Counted from the first letter of the stretch, positions 35,722 through 45,178 are shown. The stretch is DNA of 64,000 nt from Flavobacterium agrisoli (GCF_016522065.1 NZ_JAEHFV010000001.1:186001-250000), one strand, 5' to 3'. Made by a program: numbers and translations. Notes: generated from the sequence alone by a model not told the origin.

Positions 35722-37407
35722 TTATCGTGCATATTTTCTGTTGCGAATAAAAGTAAACACCAAACCAAAAACACCTAAAATAACAAGCGGTAGGCCAATG
35801 GTTTGAATTTGAGTTTTGGTGTAGTTTTCGTAAACTTTATTTTTATCGAGTAAAGGCAAGTCAACTTCTTTACTGCGAATGTTAATAAGTCCGTTATCGT
35901 CGAGCAAATAATTAACGCAGTTTAAGGCAAAATCTTTGTTGTCATACATGTTGCCCGTACGTTGATCATAACCTAATTCAACTGGCATACCTTCTTTATC
36001 CAATTGATTTTTGATAACATCACCATCAGAAACGACAATCATTTTAGTGTTTTTTCCTTTTTTTAAGAAATCAGTTTCTTTAAACGGCAATACTCGATTT
36101 TCGTATACCGATTCAAATGCACCTTCCAATAAAACGGCTACGGGTAAATTGCCCGTGTTGATGTAATGGTTTGGAGACGTTTCTTCGGTCACAATGTTTA
36201 AATTTATTTCGGTAGGAGTTCCAATTTTTTTAGAAAATTTAGAAGATTGTAAAAGCACAGTTTTGTGTATTCCATTTTTTAAAGTATCAATCGGATTAGC
36301 AAAATCCAAACGGATACCACCTAAACTTTTTACAATCGGATGAGCATTATTTGGATAAACTACAGGTGCAAATTTCCAGTTAAAATCTTGAAATTGAGTA
36401 GCGGTTCCGGGCTCTCCAGTTGCTAATTTTAAAACACTACCATTTTCATCTTTAATCAAATCAGGATTAATTCGGAAACCGTATTTAAAGAAAAGGTCGT
36501 TTAAATTCAAATCTTTTCCAAAAGCTAAGGTTGCTCCAGAATTATTATACAAACTATCCATTTCGGCAGTAACCTCATCAATCAACCAAAGTGTTTTTCC
36601 GCCATTCATGATAAACTGGTCCAAAACTTGTTTTACTTCGTCGGAAAAAGTTTCGTTTGGCTTGGCAATAATGGCTAAATCGTATTTTTTTAAAGCTTTT
36701 AAAGTGCCATTTGGATCTTTCGCAACAGAATCTAAAGTGAAAGGACCGATATGATAACTTTCGCGAATTTGCATTAAAAACTTCGCCATAAAAATCTCTT
36801 TCATTTCGCCATTTCCTTTAATAACCGCTATTTTTTTCTGTTTTTCGGTGGTTATTTTGTTGATAGCATCGGCAACCGCATACTCCAAATGTTGGATAGA
36901 AGTCATTACTTTTTGAGTGGTTGATGCTCCCATGCTGTTTTTGAGTAGCGGAATATTGACTTCTTTATTATTGTAAACGGCAATTGCCCAAGGAAAAGCC
37001 ATTGCTTGCGATTGTTTTCCTTTATCTTCAACTGTAATATTTACGGGAGTTAAGCCTTTTAAAAACAATTCTTTGGTTAAGGCTTTGCTTTCCTCTTCAT
37101 TTTCTAAAGGATTTACCAATTCAAAAACAATATTTCGGTTGTATGCTTGAAATTCTTCTAGTAATTGTTTGGTTTCTAATTGCAAACGATGAAATTCAGG
37201 CGGAAGGTCGCCTCCTAAATAAATTTTTATCGACAGCGGATTTTGTACTTGTTTAATAATATGTAAAGAAGTTGGCGATAAAGTATAGCGTTTATCATGG
37301 GTTAAATCAAACCGATGAAATACAAAATATCCGGCAAAATTAAGAGCAATCAAAATAGCAACTATAACCAGTAGCGATTGGGCGTTTTTTTGGGTAGAAG
37401 CTTTCAT
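35722..37407 (-). CDS. gldG: Gliding-motility ABC transporter component GldG
   Basis: A 561-residue protein with one N-terminal membrane helix (SLLVIVAILIALNFAGYFVF) and one at the C-terminus (IGLPLVILGVFGLVFTFI) around a large periplasmic ABC-type auxiliary domain. The start RFDLTHDKRYTLSPTSLHII and the later LTKELFLKGLTPVNI and WLIDEVTAEMDSL are characteristic of GldG. It partners with GldF and the ATPase GldA, which is not in this window, in an ABC system needed for gliding in Flavobacterium johnsoniae. Its ATG overlaps the gldF stop by one base (TAATG), so the two are translationally coupled. Confidence 0.93.
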   Translation of the reverse strand: MKASTQKNAQSLLVIVAILIALNFAGYFVFHRFDLTHDKRYTLSPTSLHIIKQVQNPLSIKIYLGGDLPPEFHRLQLETKQLLEEFQAYNRNIVFELVNPLENEEESKALTKELFLKGLTPVNITVEDKGKQSQAMAFPWAIAVYNNKEVNIPLLKNSMGASTTQKVMTSIQHLEYAVADAINKITTEKQKKIAVIKGNGEMKEIFMAKFLMQIRESYHIGPFTLDSVAKDPNGTLKALKKYDLAIIAKPNETFSDEVKQVLDQFIMNGGKTLWLIDEVTAEMDSLYNNSGATLAFGKDLNLNDLFFKYGFRINPDLIKDENGSVLKLATGEPGTATQFQDFNWKFAPVVYPNNAHPIVKSLGGIRLDFANPIDTLKNGIHKTVLLQSSKFSKKIGTPTEINLNIVTEETSPNHYINTGNLPVAVLLEGAFESVYENRVLPFKETDFLKKGKNTKMIVVSDGDVIKNQLDKEGMPVELGYDQRTGNMYDNKDFALNCVNYLLDDNGLINIRSKEVDLPLLDKNKVYENYTKTQIQTIGLPLVILGVFGLVFTFIRNRKYAR

Positions 37408-38129
37408 TATTTTTTAAATGATTTTAATTGGTAAACGGTTAACGAAAGAAATAAAATCACGATACTAAAAAAATAAATAATATCGCGAGTGTCCAAAACC
37501 CCTCGGCTCATACTTGTATAATGGGCTTGTATGCCAAAATTAGAAAGGAATGAAAATCCTTTGATGATAGTAGCAAATCCGTCAAAACCGAAAAAGCATA
37601 AAAAACATAAAAAAACTGAGCCAATAAAGGCCACTATTTGATTATCGGATAAAGTCGAGGTGAAAATACCGATAGCAGCAAAAGCCGCAGCTAGAAATAA
37701 CAGTCCGATATAAGAACCTATAGTGCTTCCTATGTCAAAATTTCCTTCGGTCATTCCTAAATCAGAAATGGCTTTTACGTAAATTAAAGTCGGAATAATG
37801 GCTAAAACAATCAGTAAAAAAGAACCAAAAAACTTGCCATAAGCAATTTGCCAAGTTGGTAAAGGTTTGGTTAACAATAATTCGATTGTTCCTTGTTTTT
37901 TTTCATCCGAAAAACTTCGCATGGTTACAGCAGGAATTAAAAAAATAAGAATCCAAGGCGCTAAAGTGAAAAACGGATTTAGGTCGGCAAAACCAGAATT
38001 CAGAATGTTATAATCTCCTTCAAAAACCCATAAAAATAGTCCGTTGCTAATTAAAAATAAACCAATAACCAAATAACCTATTGGCGAACCAAAGAAGGAT
38101 TTTATTTCTCGTAAAATGATAGATTTCAT
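37407..38129 (-). CDS. gldF: Gliding-motility ABC transporter permease GldF
   Basis: A 240-residue ABC-2 type permease with six predicted helices, among them GYLVIGLFLISNGLFLWVF, LAPWILIFLIPAVTMRSFSD and IVAFIGSVFLCFLCFFGF. The motif FSDEKKQGTIELLLTKPLPTW between helices 2 and 3 is typical of the GldF/NosY-like group. It forms the membrane channel of the GldAFG complex. It leads a gldF-gldG operon with a TAATG overlap. The promoter box at 38207-38214 lies about 80 bases upstream. Confidence 0.93.
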   Translation of the reverse strand: MKSIILREIKSFFGSPIGYLVIGLFLISNGLFLWVFEGDYNILNSGFADLNPFFTLAPWILIFLIPAVTMRSFSDEKKQGTIELLLTKPLPTWQIAYGKFFGSFLLIVLAIIPTLIYVKAISDLGMTEGNFDIGSTIGSYIGLLFLAAAFAAIGIFTSTLSDNQIVAFIGSVFLCFLCFFGFDGFATIIKGFSFLSNFGIQAHYTSMSRGVLDTRDIIYFFSIVILFLSLTVYQLKSFKK

Positions 38130-38206
38130 TTAGTTGTTTTTTTGTTGCATTTTAGAGTAAAAAACGAACGTGTTGCGTAAGTTAAATTGCTCTCTTTTTT
38201 AGGTTG

Positions 38207-38214
38207 CAAATGTA
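38207..38214 (-). promoter_or_regulatory. -7 promoter box of gldFG
   Basis: Minus-strand TACATTTG, an exact TAnnTTTG match, 78 bases upstream of the gldF ATG. No good -33 TTG is visible. Confidence 0.4.
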
Positions 38215-38231
38215 TTTTATTTTGAGGAAAA

Positions 38232-39065
38232 TTAATTCGAAAATTCAATTAAAATAGGGTCTCTATAATTTAATCCCAATAAACTGTTTGCAGAGCCTAC
38301 TTTGGTCGGATTGCTTCTAAAAATAGCAATTTCCAGATAACCTGCTTCGTTAAAAATGGCTAGTTTTTTTCCTTCGTAATTTTTTATTGAAAATTTATTA
38401 GAGTCGGCAATGGCCGAATAATTAGGTAATATAGTTTTAATATTGTTGGGTTTCATGACAATTTCATAACTCCGACCTTTGGCAACTTCTAGAAATTGTT
38501 TTTTGGTAATATTGGTAACCACATTTCCAAAATGATCAATATAAATTATGTTTCCTTTTAAAGAATTACCATCGTTACTCACAACCGACTGCAATTCGGT
38601 AATTTGTTTAATGCTTTGAATTTCTTTTCCAATCACATTTAACAAACCGCCTTTAGCCAAATGACAGGCCACTTTTACAAAAATATCCAAATCGGTAAAA
38701 TCAGCAGGAAAACGATCGTGTATGTTGAGCATGACCATTTTTTGCGGTTTTATTTTTTGAGTAAGCATACTCAAAATGCCATTATCGGCACAAATAAAGA
38801 ATTGATCATTCCATTGCATGGCTATGTGTTGGGTTTCTTTATTTTTTTCGATATCAACCCCAATTAAATGAACAGTTCCTTTAGGGAAACTTATATAGGA
38901 GGCATTAATTATATAACTGGTTTCGGTAACATTAAAGGGGTCAATATCATGCGAAATATCAATAATGCGAGCTTCAGGAAGTTCCGAAAAAATTTTCCCT
39001 TTTAAAGCCCCAACAAAGTGGTCTTTTAAGCCGTAATCGGTAGTAAGGGTAATTATTGACATCAT
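38232..39065 (-). CDS. SAM hydroxide adenosyltransferase (DUF62)
   Basis: A 277-residue member of the DUF62 / SAM hydrolase family, which uses water to split S-adenosylmethionine into adenosine and methionine. The start IITLTTDYGLKDHFVGALKG has the conserved D-Y-G, followed by IDISHDIDPFNVTETSYII, and FICADNGILSML contains the active-site D-N-G. The family is related to fluorinase but lacks the fluorinase-specific loop. ATG codons at 39065 and 39062 are both possible (MMSII). It is divergent from phoH, a neighbourhood I recall from other flavobacteria. Confidence 0.9.
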   Translation of the reverse strand: MMSIITLTTDYGLKDHFVGALKGKIFSELPEARIIDISHDIDPFNVTETSYIINASYISFPKGTVHLIGVDIEKNKETQHIAMQWNDQFFICADNGILSMLTQKIKPQKMVMLNIHDRFPADFTDLDIFVKVACHLAKGGLLNVIGKEIQSIKQITELQSVVSNDGNSLKGNIIYIDHFGNVVTNITKKQFLEVAKGRSYEIVMKPNNIKTILPNYSAIADSNKFSIKNYEGKKLAIFNEAGYLEIAIFRSNPTKVGSANSLLGLNYRDPILIEFSN

Positions 39066-39121
39066 TTTGTTTATAACTAATGGTAGAATCTAAGTTTAAA
39101 TTTTATTAAATTTGAGTAATG

Positions 39122-39129
39122 CAAAGCTA
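39122..39129 (-). promoter_or_regulatory. -7 promoter box of the SAM hydrolase gene
   Basis: Minus-strand TAGCTTTG, an exact TAnnTTTG match, 57-60 bases before the start. Confidence 0.45.
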
Positions 39130-39249
39130 ATAAATTAGGTTTTGTAAAAACGAATAAACGAAAAACAAATTCCGATTTTGGAGTTTTTAAAATACCCGAC
39201 AGCACCCTGATTTTTAAAACGATTTAATTTTAATTTAAAACTACCTCAT

Positions 39250-40200
39250 TTGAACGAAAGAATAATCGAGCTCGTTGACATCGCTCCAAAAGAATTCTGG
39301 GGCGCTCAAGATTCGCATCTTGAAATTATTAAAAAGTATTACCCGAAGCTTAAAATTGTAGCGCGAGGGACTACTCTCAAAGCCTTTGGCGAAAAAGATG
39401 TTTTAGATGAATTTGAAAAACGCTTTCAAAGACTGATGTTGCATTTTACACGATATAATAATATTGATGATAATGTTATTGAACGTGTTATAATGAGCGA
39501 TGGTCAAGAAGAAAAAAAAGCGTACGATCATGACAAAGTATTGGTTCATGGAGTAGGAGGAAAGCTTATTAAAGCAATGACTCCTAATCAACAATTACTG
39601 GTTGATAGCATTAATAAAAACGATATGGTTTTTGCCGTGGGCCCTGCTGGAACCGGAAAAACCTATACAGGTGTTGCTATGGCTGTCAAGGCGTTAAAAG
39701 AAAAGCAAGTAAAACGCATCATTCTAACCAGACCCGCAGTTGAAGCTGGCGAAAATCTAGGTTTTTTGCCGGGAGACATGAAAGAAAAATTAGATCCTTA
39801 CATGCAACCGCTTTACGATGCACTCCGAGATATGTTGCCTAATGAAAAATTAGACGATTATATTTTGAAAGGAATTATTCAGATTGCGCCATTGGCTTTT
39901 ATGCGCGGAAGAACTTTGGATAATGCCTTTGTAATTTTAGATGAAGCTCAAAACACCACGCACAATCAAATGAAAATGTTTTTGACGCGTATGGGTAAAA
40001 ATGCTAAATTTATGATTACAGGTGACCCTGGTCAAGTTGATTTGCCACGCAGAACCATTTCGGGATTAAAAGAAGCGCTATTAGTGTTAAAAGATCTTGA
40101 TGGTATCGGTATGATTTATCTCGATGATAAAGATGTAGTGCGCCACCGCCTAGTGAAAAAAGTGATTGATGCCTACAAGCAAATCGAAAATCACGATTAG
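39250..40200 (+). CDS. PhoH-family ATPase, TTG start
   Basis: A 316-residue PhoH-like protein. The N-terminal KH-like part (VARGTTLKAFGEKDVLDEFE) precedes the P-loop VFAVGPAGTGKTYTGVAMAV and a helicase-like core: RIILTRPAVEAGENLGFLPG, RTLDNAFVILDEAQNTTHNQ and MFLTRMGKNAKFMITGDPGQ. Family members bind and hydrolyse ATP and are linked to RNA metabolism under stress. No ATG lies upstream in frame. The TTG at 39250 gives NERIIELVDIAPKEFWG, the N-terminus I expect from flavobacterial homologues. Confidence 0.92.
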   Translation: MNERIIELVDIAPKEFWGAQDSHLEIIKKYYPKLKIVARGTTLKAFGEKDVLDEFEKRFQRLMLHFTRYNNIDDNVIERVIMSDGQEEKKAYDHDKVLVHGVGGKLIKAMTPNQQLLVDSINKNDMVFAVGPAGTGKTYTGVAMAVKALKEKQVKRIILTRPAVEAGENLGFLPGDMKEKLDPYMQPLYDALRDMLPNEKLDDYILKGIIQIAPLAFMRGRTLDNAFVILDEAQNTTHNQMKMFLTRMGKNAKFMITGDPGQVDLPRRTISGLKEALLVLKDLDGIGMIYLDDKDVVRHRLVKKVIDAYKQIENHD

Positions 40201-40383
40201 ATAATTTACAACTTTAAAACGTTTTGTGGTGTTCTAAAAGAAACACTATGAAACGTTTTTTTTATTTGAATAATTCGTAAAGTTTTGTTAATCAAATAGT
40301 AATTTTTTGATTTATATTAAATGAATCTTTGAGTTTCTTTTTTTTTTGTAGTTGAAAAGGGTAAATTTGTAAAAGACAATTTT

Positions 40384-41226
40384 ATGGATATGATACAAAA
40401 TTTCAACGTTATAAAAGTAATCGTAACTGATTTAGACGGTACTTTATTAAAACCCAATCATCGGATTTCCGACTACACCAAATCTGTTTTTAAAACACTG
40501 CATCAAAATGGATATTTGATAATAGTAGCTACTGGTCGTCATCATTTAGATGCTATGGCAATTTTAGATACACTTGATTTTCCGGTATATCTTGTAAGTT
40601 CTAATGGAGCTCGAATTCACACTCCGCAACGTGAGTTGTTATTTTCATTTGATTTGGAAAGTGACTTGGTGAAAAAGGCCTTAAATGTCGAAATTGATCC
40701 CGAAATAACCGTGGTTTTATTCAAAGAAAATGTATGGCAAACTAATAAATTAAGCGAAAAATTAAATAGCTTTCAAGCCGATTTGAAATATTTACCCGAA
40801 TTGGTTGACTATAAGAGCTTAGAAGATTTTAGCGCAATTAAAATCTTTTTTGCTCACGAAAATCAGGAAAAACTAATTGTCTTAAAAGATGCTATTTTAG
40901 CCAATAATGCCGATACGCTACATCATGCCTTTAGTTTGCCAACTTGTTTGGAATTTATGGATAAATCGATTGATAAATGTTTTGCCATCGAAAAGGTTTT
41001 GCAAAATGAAGGTTTTACGATGAGTCAGGCGGTGGCTTTTGGAGATGGTTTTAATGATTTACAAATGCTTTCTAAAGCTGGTAAAGGTTTGATTATGAAA
41101 AATGCACCTCAAACTTTAAAAGATGTTTTACCTCAGTTGGAAATAATTGATAGCAATGCTGATGACGGAGTTGCTACATTTCTTTCTCAATATTTTATTA
41201 AAAATAAAACCTCACTTATCAATTAA
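40384..41226 (+). CDS. HAD-superfamily Cof-type sugar phosphatase
   Basis: A 280-residue HAD hydrolase of the Cof/YbiV-like type IIB group. Motif I is VIVTDLDGTLLKPN, with both catalytic Asp. Motif II Thr lies in LIIVATGRHH, followed by a large cap domain (VYLVSSNGARIHTP and on). Motif IV is AVAFGDGFNDLQML with GD and D for Mg2+. Such enzymes dephosphorylate sugar phosphates, nucleotides or flavin precursors; the exact substrate is not readable. ATG at 40384 or 40390 (MDMIQ). It is a stand-alone gene after a 180-base gap. Confidence 0.9.
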   Translation: MDMIQNFNVIKVIVTDLDGTLLKPNHRISDYTKSVFKTLHQNGYLIIVATGRHHLDAMAILDTLDFPVYLVSSNGARIHTPQRELLFSFDLESDLVKKALNVEIDPEITVVLFKENVWQTNKLSEKLNSFQADLKYLPELVDYKSLEDFSAIKIFFAHENQEKLIVLKDAILANNADTLHHAFSLPTCLEFMDKSIDKCFAIEKVLQNEGFTMSQAVAFGDGFNDLQMLSKAGKGLIMKNAPQTLKDVLPQLEIIDSNADDGVATFLSQYFIKNKTSLIN

Positions 41227-41333
41227 TTTTTTTGAAGTATTTTCTTTGTTAATTATTTAGATAAAGTATAAATTTACAGTACATTCAATTTTAGTTTGAA
41301 TAATTGGTAACTGTTTAATTTAAAGCTTTTATT

Positions 41334-41924
41334 ATGATTAAATTTTTAGAAAAAGTCAAAGATAATTGTTTAGCTGGTGCTGCCTTATTGATTCCCCTAT
41401 ATGTTTTTTATGAAATTTTAAAACGTGTTTGGGGATTTTTTGAAAAATATGGCGAAAAAACGGCACATCTCTTAGGTTTTGATGTCATTTTTGGAAGAAT
41501 TGCTACCGATGTTTTTGGAGGTGTTATTCTACTCTTATTGTTATATTTTAGTGGTTATATGGTGCGTTGGGCTTATCTTAAACAATTTAGTGATTGGTTA
41601 GATAGCAAATTGATCCTTTTTTTTCCGGGTTATGAAAAAAATAAAAAAATAGCAGAGGCTAACTTATTAAAAAAGAAAGGTGTTAAACCACCGCAATACC
41701 CTCCAGTATTGCTAAAACAAGGAGATTATTGGCAACCCGCTTATTTAATTGAAGAAGAACCTACAGGTAAAGTAGTAGTTTTTGTGCCCAATGCACCAGC
41801 GAAGGATCAAGGACAAATCTTTGTTGTTGAAACACATTTTATAAAGAAATTATCAGAAACCTCAACTGCTAATTTAGATACTTCGGTTAAATCGCTTGGA
41901 AAAGGAATTTTAAATTTCAAATAA
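41334..41924 (+). CDS. DUF502 membrane protein
   Basis: A 196-residue protein with two membrane helices near the N-terminus (AGAALLIPLYVFYEILKRV and TDVFGGVILLLLLYFSGYMV) and a soluble beta-rich C-terminal domain. The segment GKVVVFVPNAPAKDQGQIFVV matches the VP-T/N-x-P-x-(S/D)-G core of DUF502. The family has no fixed function. It stands between the phosphatase and the AT-rich polysaccharide gene group. Confidence 0.78.
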   Translation: MIKFLEKVKDNCLAGAALLIPLYVFYEILKRVWGFFEKYGEKTAHLLGFDVIFGRIATDVFGGVILLLLLYFSGYMVRWAYLKQFSDWLDSKLILFFPGYEKNKKIAEANLLKKKGVKPPQYPPVLLKQGDYWQPAYLIEEEPTGKVVVFVPNAPAKDQGQIFVVETHFIKKLSETSTANLDTSVKSLGKGILNFK

Positions 41925-42067
41925 ATAGTACTAAAATTAAATCAAGGATTTTTTATTTTTTTGATATATAAAGTATATTAGTTAGAGAAAAAAAATGACA
42001 AGCATTTAGTTAAATATTTAATTTCTATTTATTACGTTGTTTTTGGTAATGTTTTGTTAAGGGTAAT

Positions 42068-42075
42068 TATATTTG
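42068..42075 (+). promoter_or_regulatory. -7 promoter box of the glycosyltransferase/kinase pair
   Basis: TATATTTG, an exact TAnnTTTG match, 23 bases before the ATG at 42098. A TTG at 42043-42045 gives a 22-base spacer. Confidence 0.55.
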
Positions 42076-42097
42076 CATATAATTACAATAATCTATT

Positions 42098-43204
42098 ATG
42101 ATAATTTTACATATCACTGGTGCTAAGGCTTGGGGAGGAAATGAACAACAAATAATTAATTGTATTCCTGAATTAAATAAACTTGGAGTTGTCAATACCG
42201 TTTTAGGAATTAAGGGAACAAAGTTGGAAAAAGAGTGTATGATTAACAATATTTCCTTTATTCCTTTTGCTGATAATAAAATAATAAATTTTAAAAATTT
42301 TAAATTTTTTAAAAACTTAATCAATTCACTTAAACCAAATGTAATCCATCTTCATAATAGTAGTTCATTAACGTTTTATTTTATCGTTGGTTTTTTTTCA
42401 AATATTAAAATAAAAACGGTCTTTTCAAAAAAGGCAATAAGTGCTAGTAGTAGTTTCTTTAGTAAATTTAAATACAATTCAAATAATATAGATGTTATTT
42501 TTTGTGTTTCAAAAAGTGTAAAAGAGGATTTTAAAAAAGCACTTAATAAATCAAATCAAAAAAAACTTGTCGTAGTTCCAGATTGTGTTCCGAAAGAATT
42601 ATTATATGTAGAAACCAATATCAATTTAAGAGAAAAATACCATATTCCATCTGGAAAGTTTATAATAGGAAATATTGCGAATCATACTACGGCAAAGGAC
42701 TTAGATACTTTAATTGATACGGTAGATTATTTAGTTAATTTTCTGAAAAGAAAAGACATTGTTTTTTTTCAAATTGGAAAATTTTCAAAATTAACTAATG
42801 ATTTAAAAATAAAAGTTTCTCAAAAAGGACTTAAAGAATATTTAATTTTTACTGATAATGTTGAGGATGCGTTTAGTTTAAATAGTCAATTTGATGTTTT
42901 TTTACTTACGTCCCAACGAGAGGGAGGTCCAACCTCAGTACTAGAAGCTATGTTAATAGGAGTGCCAATTATAGCTACAAATGTAGGGATTATCCCTTCT
43001 ATTATAAAAGATGGGAAGAATGGTTATTTATGTTCAATCAAGGATTTTAAAAAAATGGGAGATAAAATCTGTATGTTGTTAAATAATTTCGATTTAAAAC
43101 AAGAATTTATAAGTAAGAGCAAAACAATAATTAATGAGGAATTTATATCTTCTGTTATTGCGGAAAGAACATATAAAATATATAAAAAATTATTAGATAA
43201 TTAA
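42098..43204 (+). CDS. Family 4 glycosyltransferase
   Basis: A 368-residue GT-B fold enzyme that transfers a sugar from a nucleotide sugar. The start ILHITGAKAWGGNEQQIINC is the acceptor-side G-G loop, KFIIGNIANHTTAKDLDTL opens the donor domain, and DVFLLTSQREGGPTSVLEAM with GVPIIATNVGIIPSIIKDGKNG is the family 4 E-x7-E donor-binding motif. It is cytoplasmic or membrane-associated. It probably builds LPS core or capsule, since a sugar kinase of the LPS type follows 11 bases later and a GT9 gene faces it. The gene is visibly more AT-rich than its neighbours. Confidence 0.88.
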   Translation: MIILHITGAKAWGGNEQQIINCIPELNKLGVVNTVLGIKGTKLEKECMINNISFIPFADNKIINFKNFKFFKNLINSLKPNVIHLHNSSSLTFYFIVGFFSNIKIKTVFSKKAISASSSFFSKFKYNSNNIDVIFCVSKSVKEDFKKALNKSNQKKLVVVPDCVPKELLYVETNINLREKYHIPSGKFIIGNIANHTTAKDLDTLIDTVDYLVNFLKRKDIVFFQIGKFSKLTNDLKIKVSQKGLKEYLIFTDNVEDAFSLNSQFDVFLLTSQREGGPTSVLEAMLIGVPIIATNVGIIPSIIKDGKNGYLCSIKDFKKMGDKICMLLNNFDLKQEFISKSKTIINEEFISSVIAERTYKIYKKLLDN

Positions 43205-43215
43205 ATTTATTAATT

Positions 43216-43980
43216 GTGGATATAATATATACTAATAAAATAGTAGACCAAAATCAAATTAAAATTTTTATTAGCGATTTTAAAAATAAGGGAGAAGATT
43301 TCGTTTTAGGTCAGCGTAATCAAATAAAATTATTTGATGTTAAGGGCTTAATACTTAATATTAAATCCTTCAAAATTCCAAATTTGATTAATAAAATAGC
43401 TTATAAATATTTTAGAAAATCAAAAGCAAAACGTTCTTTTGAATTTGCTACTATTTTGTTAGAAAAAGGTATAGGTACTCCAAAACCAATTGCTTATTAT
43501 GAGAATTTTAATTGGCTGGGTTTACTTGATAGCTATTATGTGAGTGAACATTTGGAAACAGAACTAACTTTTAGAGAATTAGTTGAAATTCCGGATTATC
43601 CCGATCATGAAAATATATTGAGACAGTTTACCCATTTTACGTTTCAATTGCATGAAAAAGGAGTGGAGTTTTTAGATCATTCGCCAGGTAATACCTTAAT
43701 TAAAAAGAGAGAAGCGGGTATTTACGATTTCTTTTTGGTCGATTTGAACAGGATGAATTTTCATTCTCAAATGACATTTGAACAACGTATGAAAAATTGC
43801 AGCCGATTGACTCCTAAAAAAGAAATGATTGCCATTATGAGTAATGAGTATGCTAAGTATTATTCGCAACAATCGGAAGAAGTTATATTTAAAAAAATGT
43901 GGTTTGAGACACAAGATTTTCAAGAACGATTTGTCAAGAAAAAACGCTTAAAAAAGAAACTTAAGTTTTGGAAGGCATAA
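43216..43980 (+). CDS. Kdo/LPS-kinase-like protein, GTG start
   Basis: A 254-residue protein of the InaA/RfaP/KdkA-like kinase group. After a basic N-terminal region come FATILLEKGIGTPKPIAYYE and a catalytic-loop candidate FLDHSPGNTLIKK (H-S-P-G-N, with Asp one place before His), then FLVDLNRMNF, which carries the metal-binding Asp in place of DFG. The C-terminus is strongly basic (KKKRLKKKLKFWK), as in proteins that touch the inner membrane. Likely phosphorylates Kdo or a core sugar of LPS. GTG at 43216 is the best start; it lies 11 bases after the GT4 stop, so the pair is co-transcribed. Confidence 0.8.
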   Translation: MDIIYTNKIVDQNQIKIFISDFKNKGEDFVLGQRNQIKLFDVKGLILNIKSFKIPNLINKIAYKYFRKSKAKRSFEFATILLEKGIGTPKPIAYYENFNWLGLLDSYYVSEHLETELTFRELVEIPDYPDHENILRQFTHFTFQLHEKGVEFLDHSPGNTLIKKREAGIYDFFLVDLNRMNFHSQMTFEQRMKNCSRLTPKKEMIAIMSNEYAKYYSQQSEEVIFKKMWFETQDFQERFVKKKRLKKKLKFWKA

Positions 43981-43995
43981 AAAAGCATCATTCTT

Positions 43996-45075
43996 TTAAT
44001 CGTTTGAAATGTTCAAATTTTGATGTAAAAAGGTTTTTAATTTAGAAACAAAAAAAGTAGGTTTAAATTCTTTATACAAATTTAAAGCCTCTTTTTTTAA
44101 TTGTTTTTCTGGTTTATTTGTGAAAAGTTCTGGCTTGTCATCGTTCAAGTGAACAGAAATATGTTTTTTACCATCTTCAAAAGTAGACCATATTTTTTTC
44201 TCAATCCAAGGAGAAAAAATAGTAAAGGTAGGTTTATTTAAAGCTTTGGCCATATTAATAGCGCCTCCATCATTTCCAATTATGAGGTCGCACTCATTCA
44301 TAAGGGCAATGTAGCCTCTTAAATCATTGCCTAATACATCAAAATATATTTTAGATTGCGTTGAGGGTTTACAACCATTGTATACAAATTGAGCATCGCT
44401 TAGCTGTTTGGGTAAATAATTAAAAAGGATATTAATATTTTCTAGGGTATCTGCTATGGTGTCAACTATTTCAACCATATAATCAAGTGGGTATGTTTTT
44501 AACTTTTCACTCCCTAAAAGACTAATCATGATTGTTTTTTTGTTTCGATCTATTTTATGATTTTCTAAAAGAGAAATAGCTTGATTCTTTTCGTCGTTTG
44601 TGATAAAAAGTTTAGGTTCCGGATCGATCGGGATGGTAATTTTTAAAGGAGAAAGTAACGATAATCGGCGTTCGATTGCCAAGCCTAGATTGGTTTTTGG
44701 TGAGGATTCAAACGGAATATTATCGGTATATAAAAAAGTACGCCCTGGTTTTTGATATGAAATTTTTCTTTTTGCATTACTCAATAATACAATAAACCAA
44801 CTTTCGAGTTTGGAATAAGCATCAATAATGATATCGTAATTTGAGGATCGTATTTCAAGTGCTAGTTTTACTAATTCTAATTTGCTTTTTCGGTGTTTTT
44901 CTTCGAACAGAATAATGTTGTCTATGGAAAAGTTTCCTTCTAATACAGGAGTTGTACTGGCGTAAACCAAATAGTCAATCTGTGCATTTGGATAAGCTAT
45001 TCGTAAATTGTTACAAATAATGCTGCTGATCAAAACGTCGCCAATCATTTTTTGTTGAATTACAAGAATTTTCAT
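43996..45075 (-). CDS. Family 9 glycosyltransferase (heptosyltransferase-like)
   Basis: A 359-residue GT-B enzyme. The start MKILVIQQKMIGDVLISSII is the standard heptosyltransferase N-terminus (K-I-L-V-I-x4-G-D-V-L), and ECDLIIGNDGGAINMAKALNKPTF is the donor-binding site. It likely adds heptose or another sugar to the LPS core. The reading frame extends to a TTG at 45129, but that extension runs through the dapD terminator hairpin, so I take the ATG at 45075. The gene is convergent with the GT4/kinase pair, together forming an LPS-core gene group. Confidence 0.85.
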   Translation of the reverse strand: MKILVIQQKMIGDVLISSIICNNLRIAYPNAQIDYLVYASTTPVLEGNFSIDNIILFEEKHRKSKLELVKLALEIRSSNYDIIIDAYSKLESWFIVLLSNAKRKISYQKPGRTFLYTDNIPFESSPKTNLGLAIERRLSLLSPLKITIPIDPEPKLFITNDEKNQAISLLENHKIDRNKKTIMISLLGSEKLKTYPLDYMVEIVDTIADTLENINILFNYLPKQLSDAQFVYNGCKPSTQSKIYFDVLGNDLRGYIALMNECDLIIGNDGGAINMAKALNKPTFTIFSPWIEKKIWSTFEDGKKHISVHLNDDKPELFTNKPEKQLKKEALNLYKEFKPTFFVSKLKTFLHQNLNISND

Positions 45076-45113
45076 TGAAGCAAGTAGATTTAAAGACTGT
45101 AAATTGGGAATAA

Positions 45114-45160
45114 AAAAACCAAATTCCAATAGTTGTAATGTTGGAATTTGGTTTTTATTT
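45114..45160 (-). terminator. Terminator after dapD
   Basis: A perfect 16-base stem AAAAACCAAATTCCAA (45114-45129) / TTGGAATTTGGTTTTT (45141-45156) with an 11-base loop. It lies just past the dapD stop and before the GT9 gene start. Confidence 0.9.
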
Positions 45161-45178
45161 TTTCAAATATAACTATTT

